From Tolumonas sp008015085 (GTDB taxonomy: Bacteria > Pseudomonadota > Gammaproteobacteria > Enterobacterales > Aeromonadaceae): a DNA stretch of 64,000 nucleotides. A program made the translations under genes and the position numbers. The stretch lies in assembly GCA_029265125.1 (NCBI GenBank), contig JAJUJX010000009.1:26329-90328 (forward strand), read 5' to 3'. The notes under the pieces were generated by a model that made no database searches, was not told the DNA's origin, and saw only the letters and a list, made by a program, of their open reading frames with translations. This document shows, one piece after another, positions 1 through 8,073 of this stretch (position 1 is its first letter; each line of letters begins with the position of its first letter).

Positions 1-990
1 CATCGTCTTCCGGGGTATTCAGGGTTATGGCTATTTTGTTTTGCTCTGCTGCTGATTGCTCTGGCACTGAGTATGATGCTGGGTGCAAAAGCGATCCCAA
101 TGCATGAAATTGCACAGGTATTACTGCATGACGGGCAGGGTGAAAACCGGCAGATACTGTTGGAAGGCCGCCTTCCCCGTACACTCGCTGGCTTGTTCTG
201 TGGCATTGCGCTTGGTCTGAGCGGCGTGATTATTCAGGCCATAACACGTAATCCGCTTGCTGACCCTGGCATTTTAGGAATCAATGCCGGTGCCAGTTTT
301 GCACTGGTGATGGCAGTTAGTGTTTTTCATCTGAGCTCTCCGCTGACCGATGTACTTGCCGCTCTTCTCGGTGCCGCCGGATCAGCGGCTCTGGTGTTTT
401 GTCTGGGCACACTGGGCAACCCTCATCGGCATCCGGTCAGGTATGTGCTGGCGGGGGTGGCTATCAGTGCGGTGCTGACCGGATTTTCTTCCGGAATGAC
501 GTTACTTGAGCCGGCGGCATTTGAAAAACTGCGCTTCTGGAATGCCGGTTCGCTTGATATTCGCAGTCAGACTCCACTTTACTGGATGATCCCGTTGCTC
601 GTTGGTGGCTTCATCATCACTTTTTTGCTCGCCGCTCCGCTGAATGCGCTGTTACTGGGCGAGAACATGGCCACAGCGCTGGGCGTGCAAAGTCCGAAAA
701 TACTCAGCGTTTCATTGCTGGCAGTGACCCTGCTGGTCGGTACAACCACAGCCGTAACAGGTCCAATCGGTTTTGTTGGCCTGATGATCCCTCATGCTGC
801 CCGCTGGGTTGCCGGTCAACATCAAGGGCGGATCATGGCGTTCACGCTGGTGCTGGCACCATTACTTCTTTTATCGGCAGATATCGCCGGACGCTTTTTG
901 CTGACAAATGAACTGCGTGTATCGATCGTAACAGCACTGATTGGTGCGCCAGTCATGATCTGGCTGGTTCGCCGACAGAAGACGTTGTGA
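1..990 (+). CDS. FecCD-family siderophore ABC permease (5' end outside window)
   Basis: Inner-membrane permease subunit of an iron-siderophore ABC importer. The reading frame is open from base 1, so the start lies upstream of the window and about 329 residues are visible. Family features include the conserved segment RNPLADPGILGINAG near residue 80, about eight hydrophobic segments, and TGPIGFVGLMIPHAAR near residue 255, which is the coupling region that contacts the ATPase. The stop is followed at once by a second FecCD permease and an ATPase, giving the usual two-permease importer layout (FepD/FepG/FepC order). It probably serves the catecholate made by the NRPS at 16.5-25.1 kb, but this is inferred from co-location only. 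No substrate-binding protein gene is visible; it may lie upstream. Confidence 0.9.
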   Translation, partial: HRLPGYSGLWLFCFALLLIALALSMMLGAKAIPMHEIAQVLLHDGQGENRQILLEGRLPRTLAGLFCGIALGLSGVIIQAITRNPLADPGILGINAGASFALVMAVSVFHLSSPLTDVLAALLGAAGSAALVFCLGTLGNPHRHPVRYVLAGVAISAVLTGFSSGMTLLEPAAFEKLRFWNAGSLDIRSQTPLYWMIPLLVGGFIITFLLAAPLNALLLGENMATALGVQSPKILSVSLLAVTLLVGTTTAVTGPIGFVGLMIPHAARWVAGQHQGRIMAFTLVLAPLLLLSADIAGRFLLTNELRVSIVTALIGAPVMIWLVRRQKTL

Positions 991-998
991 GGGATGTC

Positions 999-2042
999 AT
1001 GAAACAAACATACTGGTTGGTCTCACTCTCTGTGCCTTCAACCACTATCCGGCTGGATAAGAGAATAACACTAACCACCTTGGTGCTCTGTTGCCTCGGG
1101 GCCATGCTGGCCTTGTTCAGTCTGACGTTAGGGTCATATCCGGTTTCTGCTTTGCAGATCTGGCAGACATTGACAGGAGATGCGGTGCCGTTGCTGCATA
1201 CCGTGCTGATCGACTGGCGTCTGCCCCGGGTATTTATGGCTCTGTGTACCGGAGCTGCGCTTGGTATGAGTGGTGCCATATTCCAGTCATTATTACGAAA
1301 TCCGCTTGGTAGCCCGGATGTGATTGGTTTTAACACGGGGGCTTATACCGGAGCATTGATAACCGTCATTTTGCTGAAAGGCAGCTATTTGCAAATGGCG
1401 TTCGGTTCTATTCTGGGGGGTTGTCTGACGGCATTACTTATTTATGCGCTGGCCTGGCAAAACGGCGTTGCCCGATTTCGTCTGATTATCGTGGGTATTG
1501 CTGTCAGTGCCTCACTGCATGGGGTGAATGTCTGGCTGATGATGAGTTCTACACTGGAATCTGCAATGACAGCAGCTCTCTGGTGCACGGGATCGCTTAA
1601 TGGCATGACCTGGGAAAAAGCGCTGCCACCTTCGGCTCTTTGCCTGCTGCTGATGATCTTCTGTCTCGGGCTGACCCGTCCTATGCAACTGATGGAAATG
1701 GGTGATGAGCTGGCTCAGAGTCTGGGTATCAGGGTGAATAAGACCCGCGCTCTGCTCACGATCAGTGCTACAGCCTTGACCGCTGCGGCGACAGCGATGA
1801 CAGGTCCCGTTGCTTTTATTGCGTTGTCGGCTCCACAAATTGCACAACGCTTAGCAAAGGCTCCGGTTTTGTCTCCTCTGGCGGCAGCAGCAACCGGAGG
1901 TTTATTGTTACTCTCTGCTGACATGCTGGCACAACACGCCATACCCAATATCCAGCTTCCGGTCGGTATTATCACGGTGAGTCTGGGCGGGCTGTATCTG
2001 GTCGGTTTATTGGTCAGGGAAACAAGGAAATCCACACGATGA
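999..2042 (+). CDS. FecCD-family siderophore ABC permease, second subunit
   Basis: Second inner-membrane permease of the siderophore importer, about 347 residues. Family marks are RLPRVFMALCTGAALGMSG, RNPLGSPDVIGFNTGAYTG and TGPVAFIALSAPQIAQRL, in the order seen in FepG/FhuB-half permeases. I chose the ATG at 999, which follows GAGGGA; a GTG at 987 overlapping the previous gene is possible. The stop overlaps the ATPase start by ATGA at 2039-2042, so the three genes are translationally coupled. It should pair with the upstream permease as a heterodimer in the membrane. FepG is the closest named role I can give, and I leave the symbol blank because the siderophore is not proven. Confidence 0.9.
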   Translation: MKQTYWLVSLSVPSTTIRLDKRITLTTLVLCCLGAMLALFSLTLGSYPVSALQIWQTLTGDAVPLLHTVLIDWRLPRVFMALCTGAALGMSGAIFQSLLRNPLGSPDVIGFNTGAYTGALITVILLKGSYLQMAFGSILGGCLTALLIYALAWQNGVARFRLIIVGIAVSASLHGVNVWLMMSSTLESAMTAALWCTGSLNGMTWEKALPPSALCLLLMIFCLGLTRPMQLMEMGDELAQSLGIRVNKTRALLTISATALTAAATAMTGPVAFIALSAPQIAQRLAKAPVLSPLAAAATGGLLLLSADMLAQHAIPNIQLPVGIITVSLGGLYLVGLLVRETRKSTR

Positions 2043-2875
2043 CGATTTATCCTGAAGCGCTTCGTTCTTCATCTTCATTATCTATCACAGCGGATAAACT
2101 GACGCTGGGTTATGCCGGTAAAGTGGTCGCTCAGGATCTGTCACTAACGATCCCATCCGGGCATTTCACTGCCATTATCGGCCCGAACGGTTGTGGTAAA
2201 TCAACGCTGCTGAAAACACTCTGCCGGATTTTAAAACCGTTGCAGGGTGAGATTTTACTGGATGGACAGGCTATTCAACGCTATCCGGCCAAAGCGCTGG
2301 CTCAGCGGATCGGACTACTGCCACAAACGGCATCTGCTCCGGAAGGAATCAGCGTTTCGGAACTGGTCAGCCGTGGCCGTTATCCCTATCAGTCATGGTT
2401 AAAGCAGTGGTCTGATACCGATCAACAGGCAATAGAGCAGGCTATACGGTTGACCGGTCTGACAGAGCTGATTGATCGCGTAGTGGATGAACTATCCGGC
2501 GGGCAACGGCAGCGGGTATGGATTGCGATGGTGCTCGCTCAGCAAACGCCGTTTATTCTACTGGATGAACCAACAACGTATCTGGACATCACCCATCAAA
2601 TCGAATTGCTTGAGTTATTTAGCGCCCTACACCAACAGGGTCGAACGTTTGTTGCTGTCTTGCACGATATTAATCAGGCTTGCCGCTATGCAACACACCT
2701 GATCGCAATGCGGGATGGCAGGATCGTAGCCGAAGGAGTTCCGTCGCAGATTGTGACTCCAGAACTGATGAAAACAGTGTTCGATCTGGATTGTGATGTT
2801 ATCGCTGATCCTGTGTCTGCTACTCCGTTGATCATTCCGCACCGTAAGCCAGTTATGTACTGTGATACAGAATGA
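2039..2875 (+). CDS. Iron-siderophore ABC transporter ATP-binding protein
   Basis: Cytoplasmic ATPase that powers the two FecCD permeases encoded just upstream. Visible motifs are Walker A GPNGCGKST near residue 49, Q-loop LLPQTAS, ABC signature LSGGQRQRVWIAMVLAQ near 155, Walker B FILLDEP followed by TTYLDI, and the switch histidine in VLHDINQA. The length of 278 residues is normal for FepC/FhuC/FecE proteins. The start overlaps the preceding stop (ATGA), indicating translational coupling. The gene ends 40 bp before the convergent stop of the DapB-like gene. The transported ligand is inferred from the nearby siderophore locus, not from this sequence. Confidence 0.92.
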   Translation: MTIYPEALRSSSSLSITADKLTLGYAGKVVAQDLSLTIPSGHFTAIIGPNGCGKSTLLKTLCRILKPLQGEILLDGQAIQRYPAKALAQRIGLLPQTASAPEGISVSELVSRGRYPYQSWLKQWSDTDQQAIEQAIRLTGLTELIDRVVDELSGGQRQRVWIAMVLAQQTPFILLDEPTTYLDITHQIELLELFSALHQQGRTFVAVLHDINQACRYATHLIAMRDGRIVAEGVPSQIVTPELMKTVFDLDCDVIADPVSATPLIIPHRKPVMYCDTE

Positions 2876-2914
2876 TCTGATGTGGTATTTTATAATTCCT
2901 GCACGGTTATTGGA

Positions 2915-3721
2915 TTACCAAAATTTCCACCATGGTTTTGTATTGGTCTCAATACATTCCTGTTCAGTCGCGTTCAGGTGAAAGAATGGCAACAGTAAAT
3001 CTTCCATTGAGTATAAACCGTTGCTTTTACCAGCTAAATTTTCCAACGCAAATATTATTCCGTTACCAAAAGCTTCCCGGGATATCGATTCGTGTCGGAG
3101 TCTGACAACTTGATATGGGAATCCAAAAATAATTTCATGAACACCGATAATACCACCAGCTCTGATGGTTTTTATGGATTCATCAGGCAACTCTAGTGTA
3201 TGAGCAATTTTTTTTGCGGTGCCAGAAATTTCTGGTTTATTTTTGAAGTGTTCCTCAATGATTTCTATATCTGTATAGGGAGCTATATTCTTTAGGATTT
3301 TCCCTGCAATCATTAAAAAATTAATACCCAGCGTGATATTTGGTGAATGAAGTACAGGGATATCAGATGAAATATCAGAAAGTAATTTCAATTTATCATC
3401 TGGATATGCAGAGATCGCACTAATAATTGTTACTCCGCGCTTAGCTGCTGCTTGTGCATAATAATCGATACCGTCTGCTGATGAGAAATCAACGATAACG
3501 TCAACAGGATGTTTTTCAAGTAATTCATCTGCATTAAATTCACTCGAAGAGTAAATCAACCCAGGTTCATCGGAGTGTACACCTAAAAATTCAGGCACAG
3601 AGCGGTGTTCAAGTGTTGTTGATTTACGGAGCACCCACTGAAGGTTTACTTTTTTTGACTCTAATAAAACAGATGCTACGGCTCTGCCTGTTTTACCAAA
3701 ACCAATCAATCCAACTTTCAT
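2915..3721 (-). CDS. DapB-like (dihydrodipicolinate reductase family) oxidoreductase, divergent
   Basis: A 268-residue protein with the fold signature of 4-hydroxy-tetrahydrodipicolinate reductase. It has an N-terminal Rossmann segment GLIGFGKTGRAVAS, DVIVDFSSADG near 75, SPNITLGINFLMIAGKILK near 128, and the typical C-terminal run GGIIGVHEIIFGF and SREAFGNGIIFALENLA. The catalytic block differs from classical DapB: where E. coli has EAHHRHKVDAPSGTA, this protein reads EEHFKNKPEISGTA. It keeps the first His, the Lys and SGT, but lacks the second His and is one residue shorter. It may be a diverged DapB or a paralogue acting on another substrate. It stands alone, convergent with the siderophore importer, and is more AT-rich than its neighbours. 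Confidence 0.75.
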   Translation of the reverse strand: MKVGLIGFGKTGRAVASVLLESKKVNLQWVLRKSTTLEHRSVPEFLGVHSDEPGLIYSSSEFNADELLEKHPVDVIVDFSSADGIDYYAQAAAKRGVTIISAISAYPDDKLKLLSDISSDIPVLHSPNITLGINFLMIAGKILKNIAPYTDIEIIEEHFKNKPEISGTAKKIAHTLELPDESIKTIRAGGIIGVHEIIFGFPYQVVRLRHESISREAFGNGIIFALENLAGKSNGLYSMEDLLLPFFHLNATEQECIETNTKPWWKFW

Positions 3722-4024
3722 ATAAGTTTCCTTTTTTGTGTGAATTTAGTCAAAACGTCTATTAGATCCTGATGTTTATCGAGTGAAATTGGATGAAAGT
3801 TTAACACAATGTTACATAAATGTCTTCTCGGTGATTTTTTCGTAAAAATATCAATCATATAACTTTGTTGTTCAGCTATATTTCTATTGATTTTTATATG
3901 CTTACATGATGATTTTTTAGTCGTTGATAACCCACTATATAAATAATATTTATCGTAATTTATATTGGTTGTTATTCGGTTTTCCTACAGAATAAGAGTA
4001 TGAATATTTATTGGCACCAGCCTT
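3722..4024. other. Intergenic region between divergent dapB-like and clcA genes
   Basis: About 300 bp of AT-rich DNA separating two divergent starts. It must hold both promoters. Several TATAAT-like runs are visible around 3930-3990, for example the ACTATATAAATAAT stretch. I see no clear operator, RNA gene or coding sequence. Confidence 0.4.
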
Positions 4025-5389
4025 ATGAACAAGCAACAGCCATATAAAAACCGCGCCCGGCATATCCGACGTTTGATCCGCCGATATATTCGTCATGACA
4101 GCACTGCACCTAAAGTATTATGTCTCGCCACATTAGCTGGAATTCTTACTGGTGGGGTATGTGTTCTTTTTGAACTTGCAGTTGATCTGTTGACTGAAAC
4201 AAGAGTTGAATTTTTGCATCATGTCAGCCCTTCATTCAGGTGGCTGATTGCATTTTTCTTTAGTGCTTTGCTGGGTAGTATTGCCTTTTATCTCATGCAC
4301 CGTTTTGCTCCTGAAGCAGGTGGTTCAGGGATACCTGAAATTGAAGGTGCTCTAGATGATGTTCGTCCTGTCAGATGGAGACGGGTCTTGCCTGTGAAAT
4401 TTTTTGGAGGAACCTGTGCGTTAAGCTCAGAAATGATTTTAGGCAGAGAAGGTCCGTCTGTGCAGATAGGTGGCAATATAGGGAAGATGGTTGCAGATCT
4501 GTTTAAACTGCACAAGGACGCCTCGCATGCATTATTAGCTGCTGGTGCTGCAGCTGGTTTAGCTTCAGCATTCAATGCACCGTTGGCTGGAATATTATTT
4601 GTTTTAGAGGAGATGCGACCACAGTTTCGTTATTCCTTTTTATCTATTAAAGTTGTATCGGTAGCAGTCATAAGTGGTACAATAATTAGGCAGTTAGCGT
4701 TTGGTTCTGCGCCGGTATTTGATATGCCAACATTCCTACCCCCTTCAATTTCATCATTAATACTGTTTTTTATATTCGGTTGTTTCATGGGATGGACTGG
4801 CTATGTGTTTAATTTGGGTGTCAGTGTGTTTCAGAATGGCTATCTTGCTTTTCATAAAAATAGACGGATTATATTTGTTGTAACTGGGAGTATTGTTGCG
4901 GGTATATTTGGTGCTCTTTCATTATCTAATCATCAGCTAACTTCGGGCGGTATGCAGTTGATTCCAGGTTGGATAACACAGCCAGCATCATTGACATGGC
5001 TGTTCTGGCTTTTTGCCTGGCGTTTTTTTGCTACTTTACTCTGTTTTTGTTCAGGCATTCCTGGTGGTGTATTTGCGCCATCACTGGCTTTAGGTACGTT
5101 GTGTGGCGCATTAGCAGGTAATATATCTCATTTGCTGTTTCCAGAAATTGATATCGCATATGGTGTATTTCCTATTATCGGAATGGGTGCCCTATTTGCC
5201 GCCTCTGTCAGAGCTCCTGTGACGGGCATTATTCTTGTTACTGAAATGACAAATAATTATGCGCTTATCCTTCCTATGATGGTGACAACCCTTAGTGCGA
5301 CTTTAGTTGCGCAGATGTTAGGTGGTAAACCTATTTACAGCCAAATACTGGAGCGGACACTTAGGCTGACATCTGCAAAACAATTATGA
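4025..5389 (+). CDS. clcA: ClcA-type Cl-/H+ antiporter (ClC family)
   Basis: Inner-membrane chloride/proton exchanger of 454 residues, close in length to E. coli ClcA, which supports extreme acid resistance. The ClC signatures are all present. GSGIPEIEGAL near residue 100 carries the chloride-coordinating Ser. GREGPSVQIG near 142 carries the external gating Glu. EEMRPQFRYS near 196 carries the internal proton-transfer Glu. GIPGGVFAPSLALG near 345 is the third selectivity motif. A Tyr in GKPIYSQILERTL near the C-terminus fits the central chloride-coordinating Tyr. Both glutamates point to an antiporter rather than a channel. There are no C-terminal CBS domains, as in E. coli. It is monocistronic and convergent with the NhaD gene. 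Confidence 0.93.
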   Translation: MNKQQPYKNRARHIRRLIRRYIRHDSTAPKVLCLATLAGILTGGVCVLFELAVDLLTETRVEFLHHVSPSFRWLIAFFFSALLGSIAFYLMHRFAPEAGGSGIPEIEGALDDVRPVRWRRVLPVKFFGGTCALSSEMILGREGPSVQIGGNIGKMVADLFKLHKDASHALLAAGAAAGLASAFNAPLAGILFVLEEMRPQFRYSFLSIKVVSVAVISGTIIRQLAFGSAPVFDMPTFLPPSISSLILFFIFGCFMGWTGYVFNLGVSVFQNGYLAFHKNRRIIFVVTGSIVAGIFGALSLSNHQLTSGGMQLIPGWITQPASLTWLFWLFAWRFFATLLCFCSGIPGGVFAPSLALGTLCGALAGNISHLLFPEIDIAYGVFPIIGMGALFAASVRAPVTGIILVTEMTNNYALILPMMVTTLSATLVAQMLGGKPIYSQILERTLRLTSAKQL

Positions 5390-5435
5390 AATATAAAAAT
5401 ATTAAATAGTAATGTTAGAGTAATAGTTCTTTTTT

Positions 5436-5469
5436 AAAGAATACCGATTTATGTTAACCGGTATTCTTT
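5436..5469. terminator. Bidirectional intrinsic terminator
   Basis: A perfect 11-bp inverted repeat, AAAGAATACCG (5436-5446) and CGGTATTCTTT (5459-5469), with a 12-nt loop and a T-rich run on the left side. It lies between the convergent clcA and nhaD-like stops, so it can end both transcripts. Confidence 0.85.
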
Positions 5470-5476
5470 AAATTGA

Positions 5477-6793
5477 TTATTGTATTTCCTTAACGATTAT
5501 CGGTTCCTGTGAGCTTTTATGCGGAGCATGGGGAGACCAGCCTGCGATTGCCAGCATGATAAAAAAGCCAACAACATAAGCAACCGGAACATGCCACCCC
5601 TGTCGCAGCCAGTTCACGGCGGATCGTGCTTCCGGGTACATGCTAGATAATGCCACCCCTGCTGATGAGCCAAACCATAGCATCGAGCCGCCGAATCCAA
5701 CGGCATATGCAAGCATTCCCCAGTCATAGCCACCTTGTTCAAGGCATAGTTTCGTCAGAGGAATATTATCAAATACAGCTGAAATGAACCCTAACCAGAA
5801 TGTGGTCATCCAGGATGCTGGTGGTAATTCATCAACGGGCATTAATGATGCACTACTCACCAATCCCAGTAAGAATACTGTACCAGGCAGAGAGTGGTTT
5901 ATTTCGCGCCATGGTGTTTTCACGATCAGAGCACCAACTAAAAGAGCACCCCAAACACCTAAAGCCGGAAAGTCTAATGTGTAGTTAGTTACGACAGCCA
6001 GCAGCAGAATGAGACCGACCACGCCGATTTTTTTCCATTCAACCTGAACAGATGCCGGTCCATCTTTTACGATACGCTGGTATTTATCCTGTTGTTTAGA
6101 TGCGATAACCCCAAAAATCACCAATGATGCTGCCGCAGCAATATAGGCATGCAACACATCCATCTGACTGACGCCATCAATCCACATAAGAGTAGTGGTG
6201 GTATCACCCACAACCGATCCTGAACCGCCAGCATTACTTGCTGCAACGATCGCAGCCAGATAGCCGATATGTACACGTTGCCGGAACACAACATAAGCAA
6301 TTGCACCGCCAATCATTGCCGCAGCGATATTATCCAGGAAGCTACTCGTAATGAAGATCATCACTAATAATACAAAGCCACCTTTCCAGTCATCCGGCAG
6401 ATATTTTGGTAAAACTTTTGGTAAATGAGACTCATCAAAATGTTTTGCCAAAATTGCAAAGCCGGAAAGTAAACCAAAAAGATTCAGCATGATCCGCCAT
6501 TCACCTTCATGGCCATGTCCACCCATCATGTGCTCAACAAATGAAAAGTCATCCAAAAACACATATTTACTTGCGACGATAGCTGCCAGACCAGCTAAAG
6601 AAACAAACATGGTGTAATGGTGAAATAATGCAACACCCAGCAGTGTTAAAGCGAACAGAATAAATTCCAGCCTTATTCCTCCTAAAGTCAGCATTTGCCC
6701 TGCCTGCGCGGCAAAACTAACAGAAGGAATAATCAGACTGAGTATTAGCAACAGCCATGAAACTGTGGGCCGATGGATTTTTCTTAATTTCAT
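5477..6793 (-). CDS. nhaD: NhaD-type Na+/H+ antiporter (CitMHS/ArsB superfamily)
   Basis: A 438-residue polytopic inner-membrane protein that fits the NhaD sodium/proton antiporters of the ion-transporter superfamily. It starts with a hydrophobic, possibly cleaved segment ending near SVSFAAQA. Diagnostic blocks are ITSSFLDNIAAAMIGGAIA near residue 150, SNAGGSGSVVGDTTTT near 187, SAVFDNIPLTKL near 340, and a glycine-rich stretch GFGGSMLWFGSSAGVALS near 365. About a dozen hydrophobic segments can be seen. A His-rich loop (MMGGHGHEGEW) lies near residue 90. Convergent with clcA, so the two ion exchangers sit side by side but are transcribed separately. A citrate-transporter-like label is the main alternative. 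Confidence 0.82.
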   Translation of the reverse strand: MKLRKIHRPTVSWLLLILSLIIPSVSFAAQAGQMLTLGGIRLEFILFALTLLGVALFHHYTMFVSLAGLAAIVASKYVFLDDFSFVEHMMGGHGHEGEWRIMLNLFGLLSGFAILAKHFDESHLPKVLPKYLPDDWKGGFVLLVMIFITSSFLDNIAAAMIGGAIAYVVFRQRVHIGYLAAIVAASNAGGSGSVVGDTTTTLMWIDGVSQMDVLHAYIAAAASLVIFGVIASKQQDKYQRIVKDGPASVQVEWKKIGVVGLILLLAVVTNYTLDFPALGVWGALLVGALIVKTPWREINHSLPGTVFLLGLVSSASLMPVDELPPASWMTTFWLGFISAVFDNIPLTKLCLEQGGYDWGMLAYAVGFGGSMLWFGSSAGVALSSMYPEARSAVNWLRQGWHVPVAYVVGFFIMLAIAGWSPHAPHKSSQEPIIVKEIQ

Positions 6794-6897
6794 AATACCT
6801 CAACACATTTAACTTATGTGATTAATCGTTTGGTTTATTCATGAGTAAGCAAATTCTATACCATTAAAATTATTTTAATATTGATGCAGGATAACCC

Positions 6898-7830
6898 TCA
6901 ATGCGATGTGTCAGATGCCTTACGGATTGCTTGCAGTCTTTCGCGCTGTTCAATGTTCCAGAGTAACAAGGAAAATAGCAACAGACTGAATCCCAGCCCG
7001 CCAAAGCGGATCATGCTAGGAATTAAGCTTATAGTGCTTTCGTCAAAATGAGGTTTACTCAGAAAATACACTACCCAGATACGACCGCCGATCACCAGTT
7101 CTTTTCGAGAAGCATAACGTGAGGTAGTCAAATTGTTACGGGAAGAAAATATCAATTGCTCAGACCCTGCCGCTTTATCGAAAATCTCAATAGCAATATC
7201 CTGATCACTATTATGGGAAATCTCCTGTATTAGCGGCGTCAATTGAAATGAAATATACAAAAAACCAGATGGCAAGTCATGATGGCCTTCAATAAGGGGT
7301 AGTGAGATATGCTTTGGATAGACTGGCAATATAAGAATAAATTCAGTCTGATTGTTTTCTTTGTTTAATAAGCCAGATGATAAAGTAAATGCAGCAGTAT
7401 TTTTTGCCTGCATGAATATGTTTATTAATTCCGTTTTATCGTAAGTTAGCTGCTTTTCGAGCATGGGATCGCCGGATACACTGGCGGGTATAAATCCGAC
7501 AGATTTAAATCCTGGCAGGAATTTATCTTTTTTTAATTCAGAGATATATGTTGACCAGTTCACTTGATGAAATGCTTCACCTGTACTTAATAGAACTGAG
7601 GTACTTTGTAGTACCAATTTGTAGGTATGAAGATGATTTACAATCAGATTATTCTGATTTTCAACCCGCATTTTGAACCTGTCTAATGACATGTGAACAA
7701 AGACGCTTTCAGAGTAATGCCACAGCCCGGTTGTAAAGGTCAGCAGCAGAACCAGCATGAACCAAGGAAATGTTTTAGAAAAAAATACATTCCTGAGTGA
7801 ATTTGTTACTTGCGGTTTTATTAACAACAT
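6898..7830 (-). CDS. CHASE-domain membrane protein lacking an output domain
   Basis: A 310-residue protein with a first membrane helix at about residues 20-40 (FPWFMLVLLLTFTTGLWHY), a periplasmic sensor of about 230 residues resembling CHASE (VGFIPASVSG, LVIGGRIWVVYFL), and a second helix near 275-295. It stops after IEQRERLQAIRKASDTSH. CHASE sensors normally continue into PAS, GGDEF, EAL or histidine-kinase modules after this helix, so the protein may be a truncated receptor or a stand-alone sensor. The stop is followed by about 100 bp before nhaD; no remnant of an output domain is visible downstream. The ligand is unknown. Confidence 0.6.
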   Translation of the reverse strand: MLLIKPQVTNSLRNVFFSKTFPWFMLVLLLTFTTGLWHYSESVFVHMSLDRFKMRVENQNNLIVNHLHTYKLVLQSTSVLLSTGEAFHQVNWSTYISELKKDKFLPGFKSVGFIPASVSGDPMLEKQLTYDKTELINIFMQAKNTAAFTLSSGLLNKENNQTEFILILPVYPKHISLPLIEGHHDLPSGFLYISFQLTPLIQEISHNSDQDIAIEIFDKAAGSEQLIFSSRNNLTTSRYASRKELVIGGRIWVVYFLSKPHFDESTISLIPSMIRFGGLGFSLLLFSLLLWNIEQRERLQAIRKASDTSH

Positions 7831-7902
7831 TGCCGCACCCCATTCAGTCAGAACTCACTATAAGCGTAGCTGCTGTGGGCCATTAACTCCCTGCGATTGT
7901 GT

Positions 7903-7995
7903 GTTGACATCCTCCTCGCCGTAAACCACGAGGATCCCTACTGCGGTTAGGCGCGAACGCCGGACTCGCTTCGGTGGGTTCCTGCTGCTGGCGGT
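7903..7995 (-). mobile_element. Orphan IS200/IS605-type right end (TnpB omega-RNA-like 3' end)
   Basis: Read on the minus strand, this segment runs from GGAACCCACCGAAGCG through GCGCCTAACCGCAG to GGATCCTCG, a hairpin CCTCG...CGAGG, and GAGGATGTCAAC. This arrangement is the one I know from the 3' ends of TnpB (OrfB) insertion sequences, where the right end doubles as the guide-RNA scaffold. No tnpA or tnpB reading frame is attached: vgrG starts its 3' end about 75 bp away. It is probably a remnant or a minimal mobilisable end. The call rests on remembered family consensus and needs a covariance search. Confidence 0.6.
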
Positions 7996-8026
7996 ATTGT
8001 TGCACCACTATCTAATTTGGCTCGCT

Positions 8027-8066
8027 ATGCAACTTAAGTAAGTTATTTCTATTGCTTAAGTTGCAT
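8027..8066 (-). terminator. Hairpin downstream of vgrG
   Basis: A perfect 12-bp inverted repeat, ATGCAACTTAAG (8027-8038) and CTTAAGTTGCAT (8055-8066), with a 16-nt loop, placed 7 bp after the vgrG stop. The position suggests a terminator, although there is no clean T-run on the vgrG side. Confidence 0.5.
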
Positions 8067-8073
8067 AATAAAT

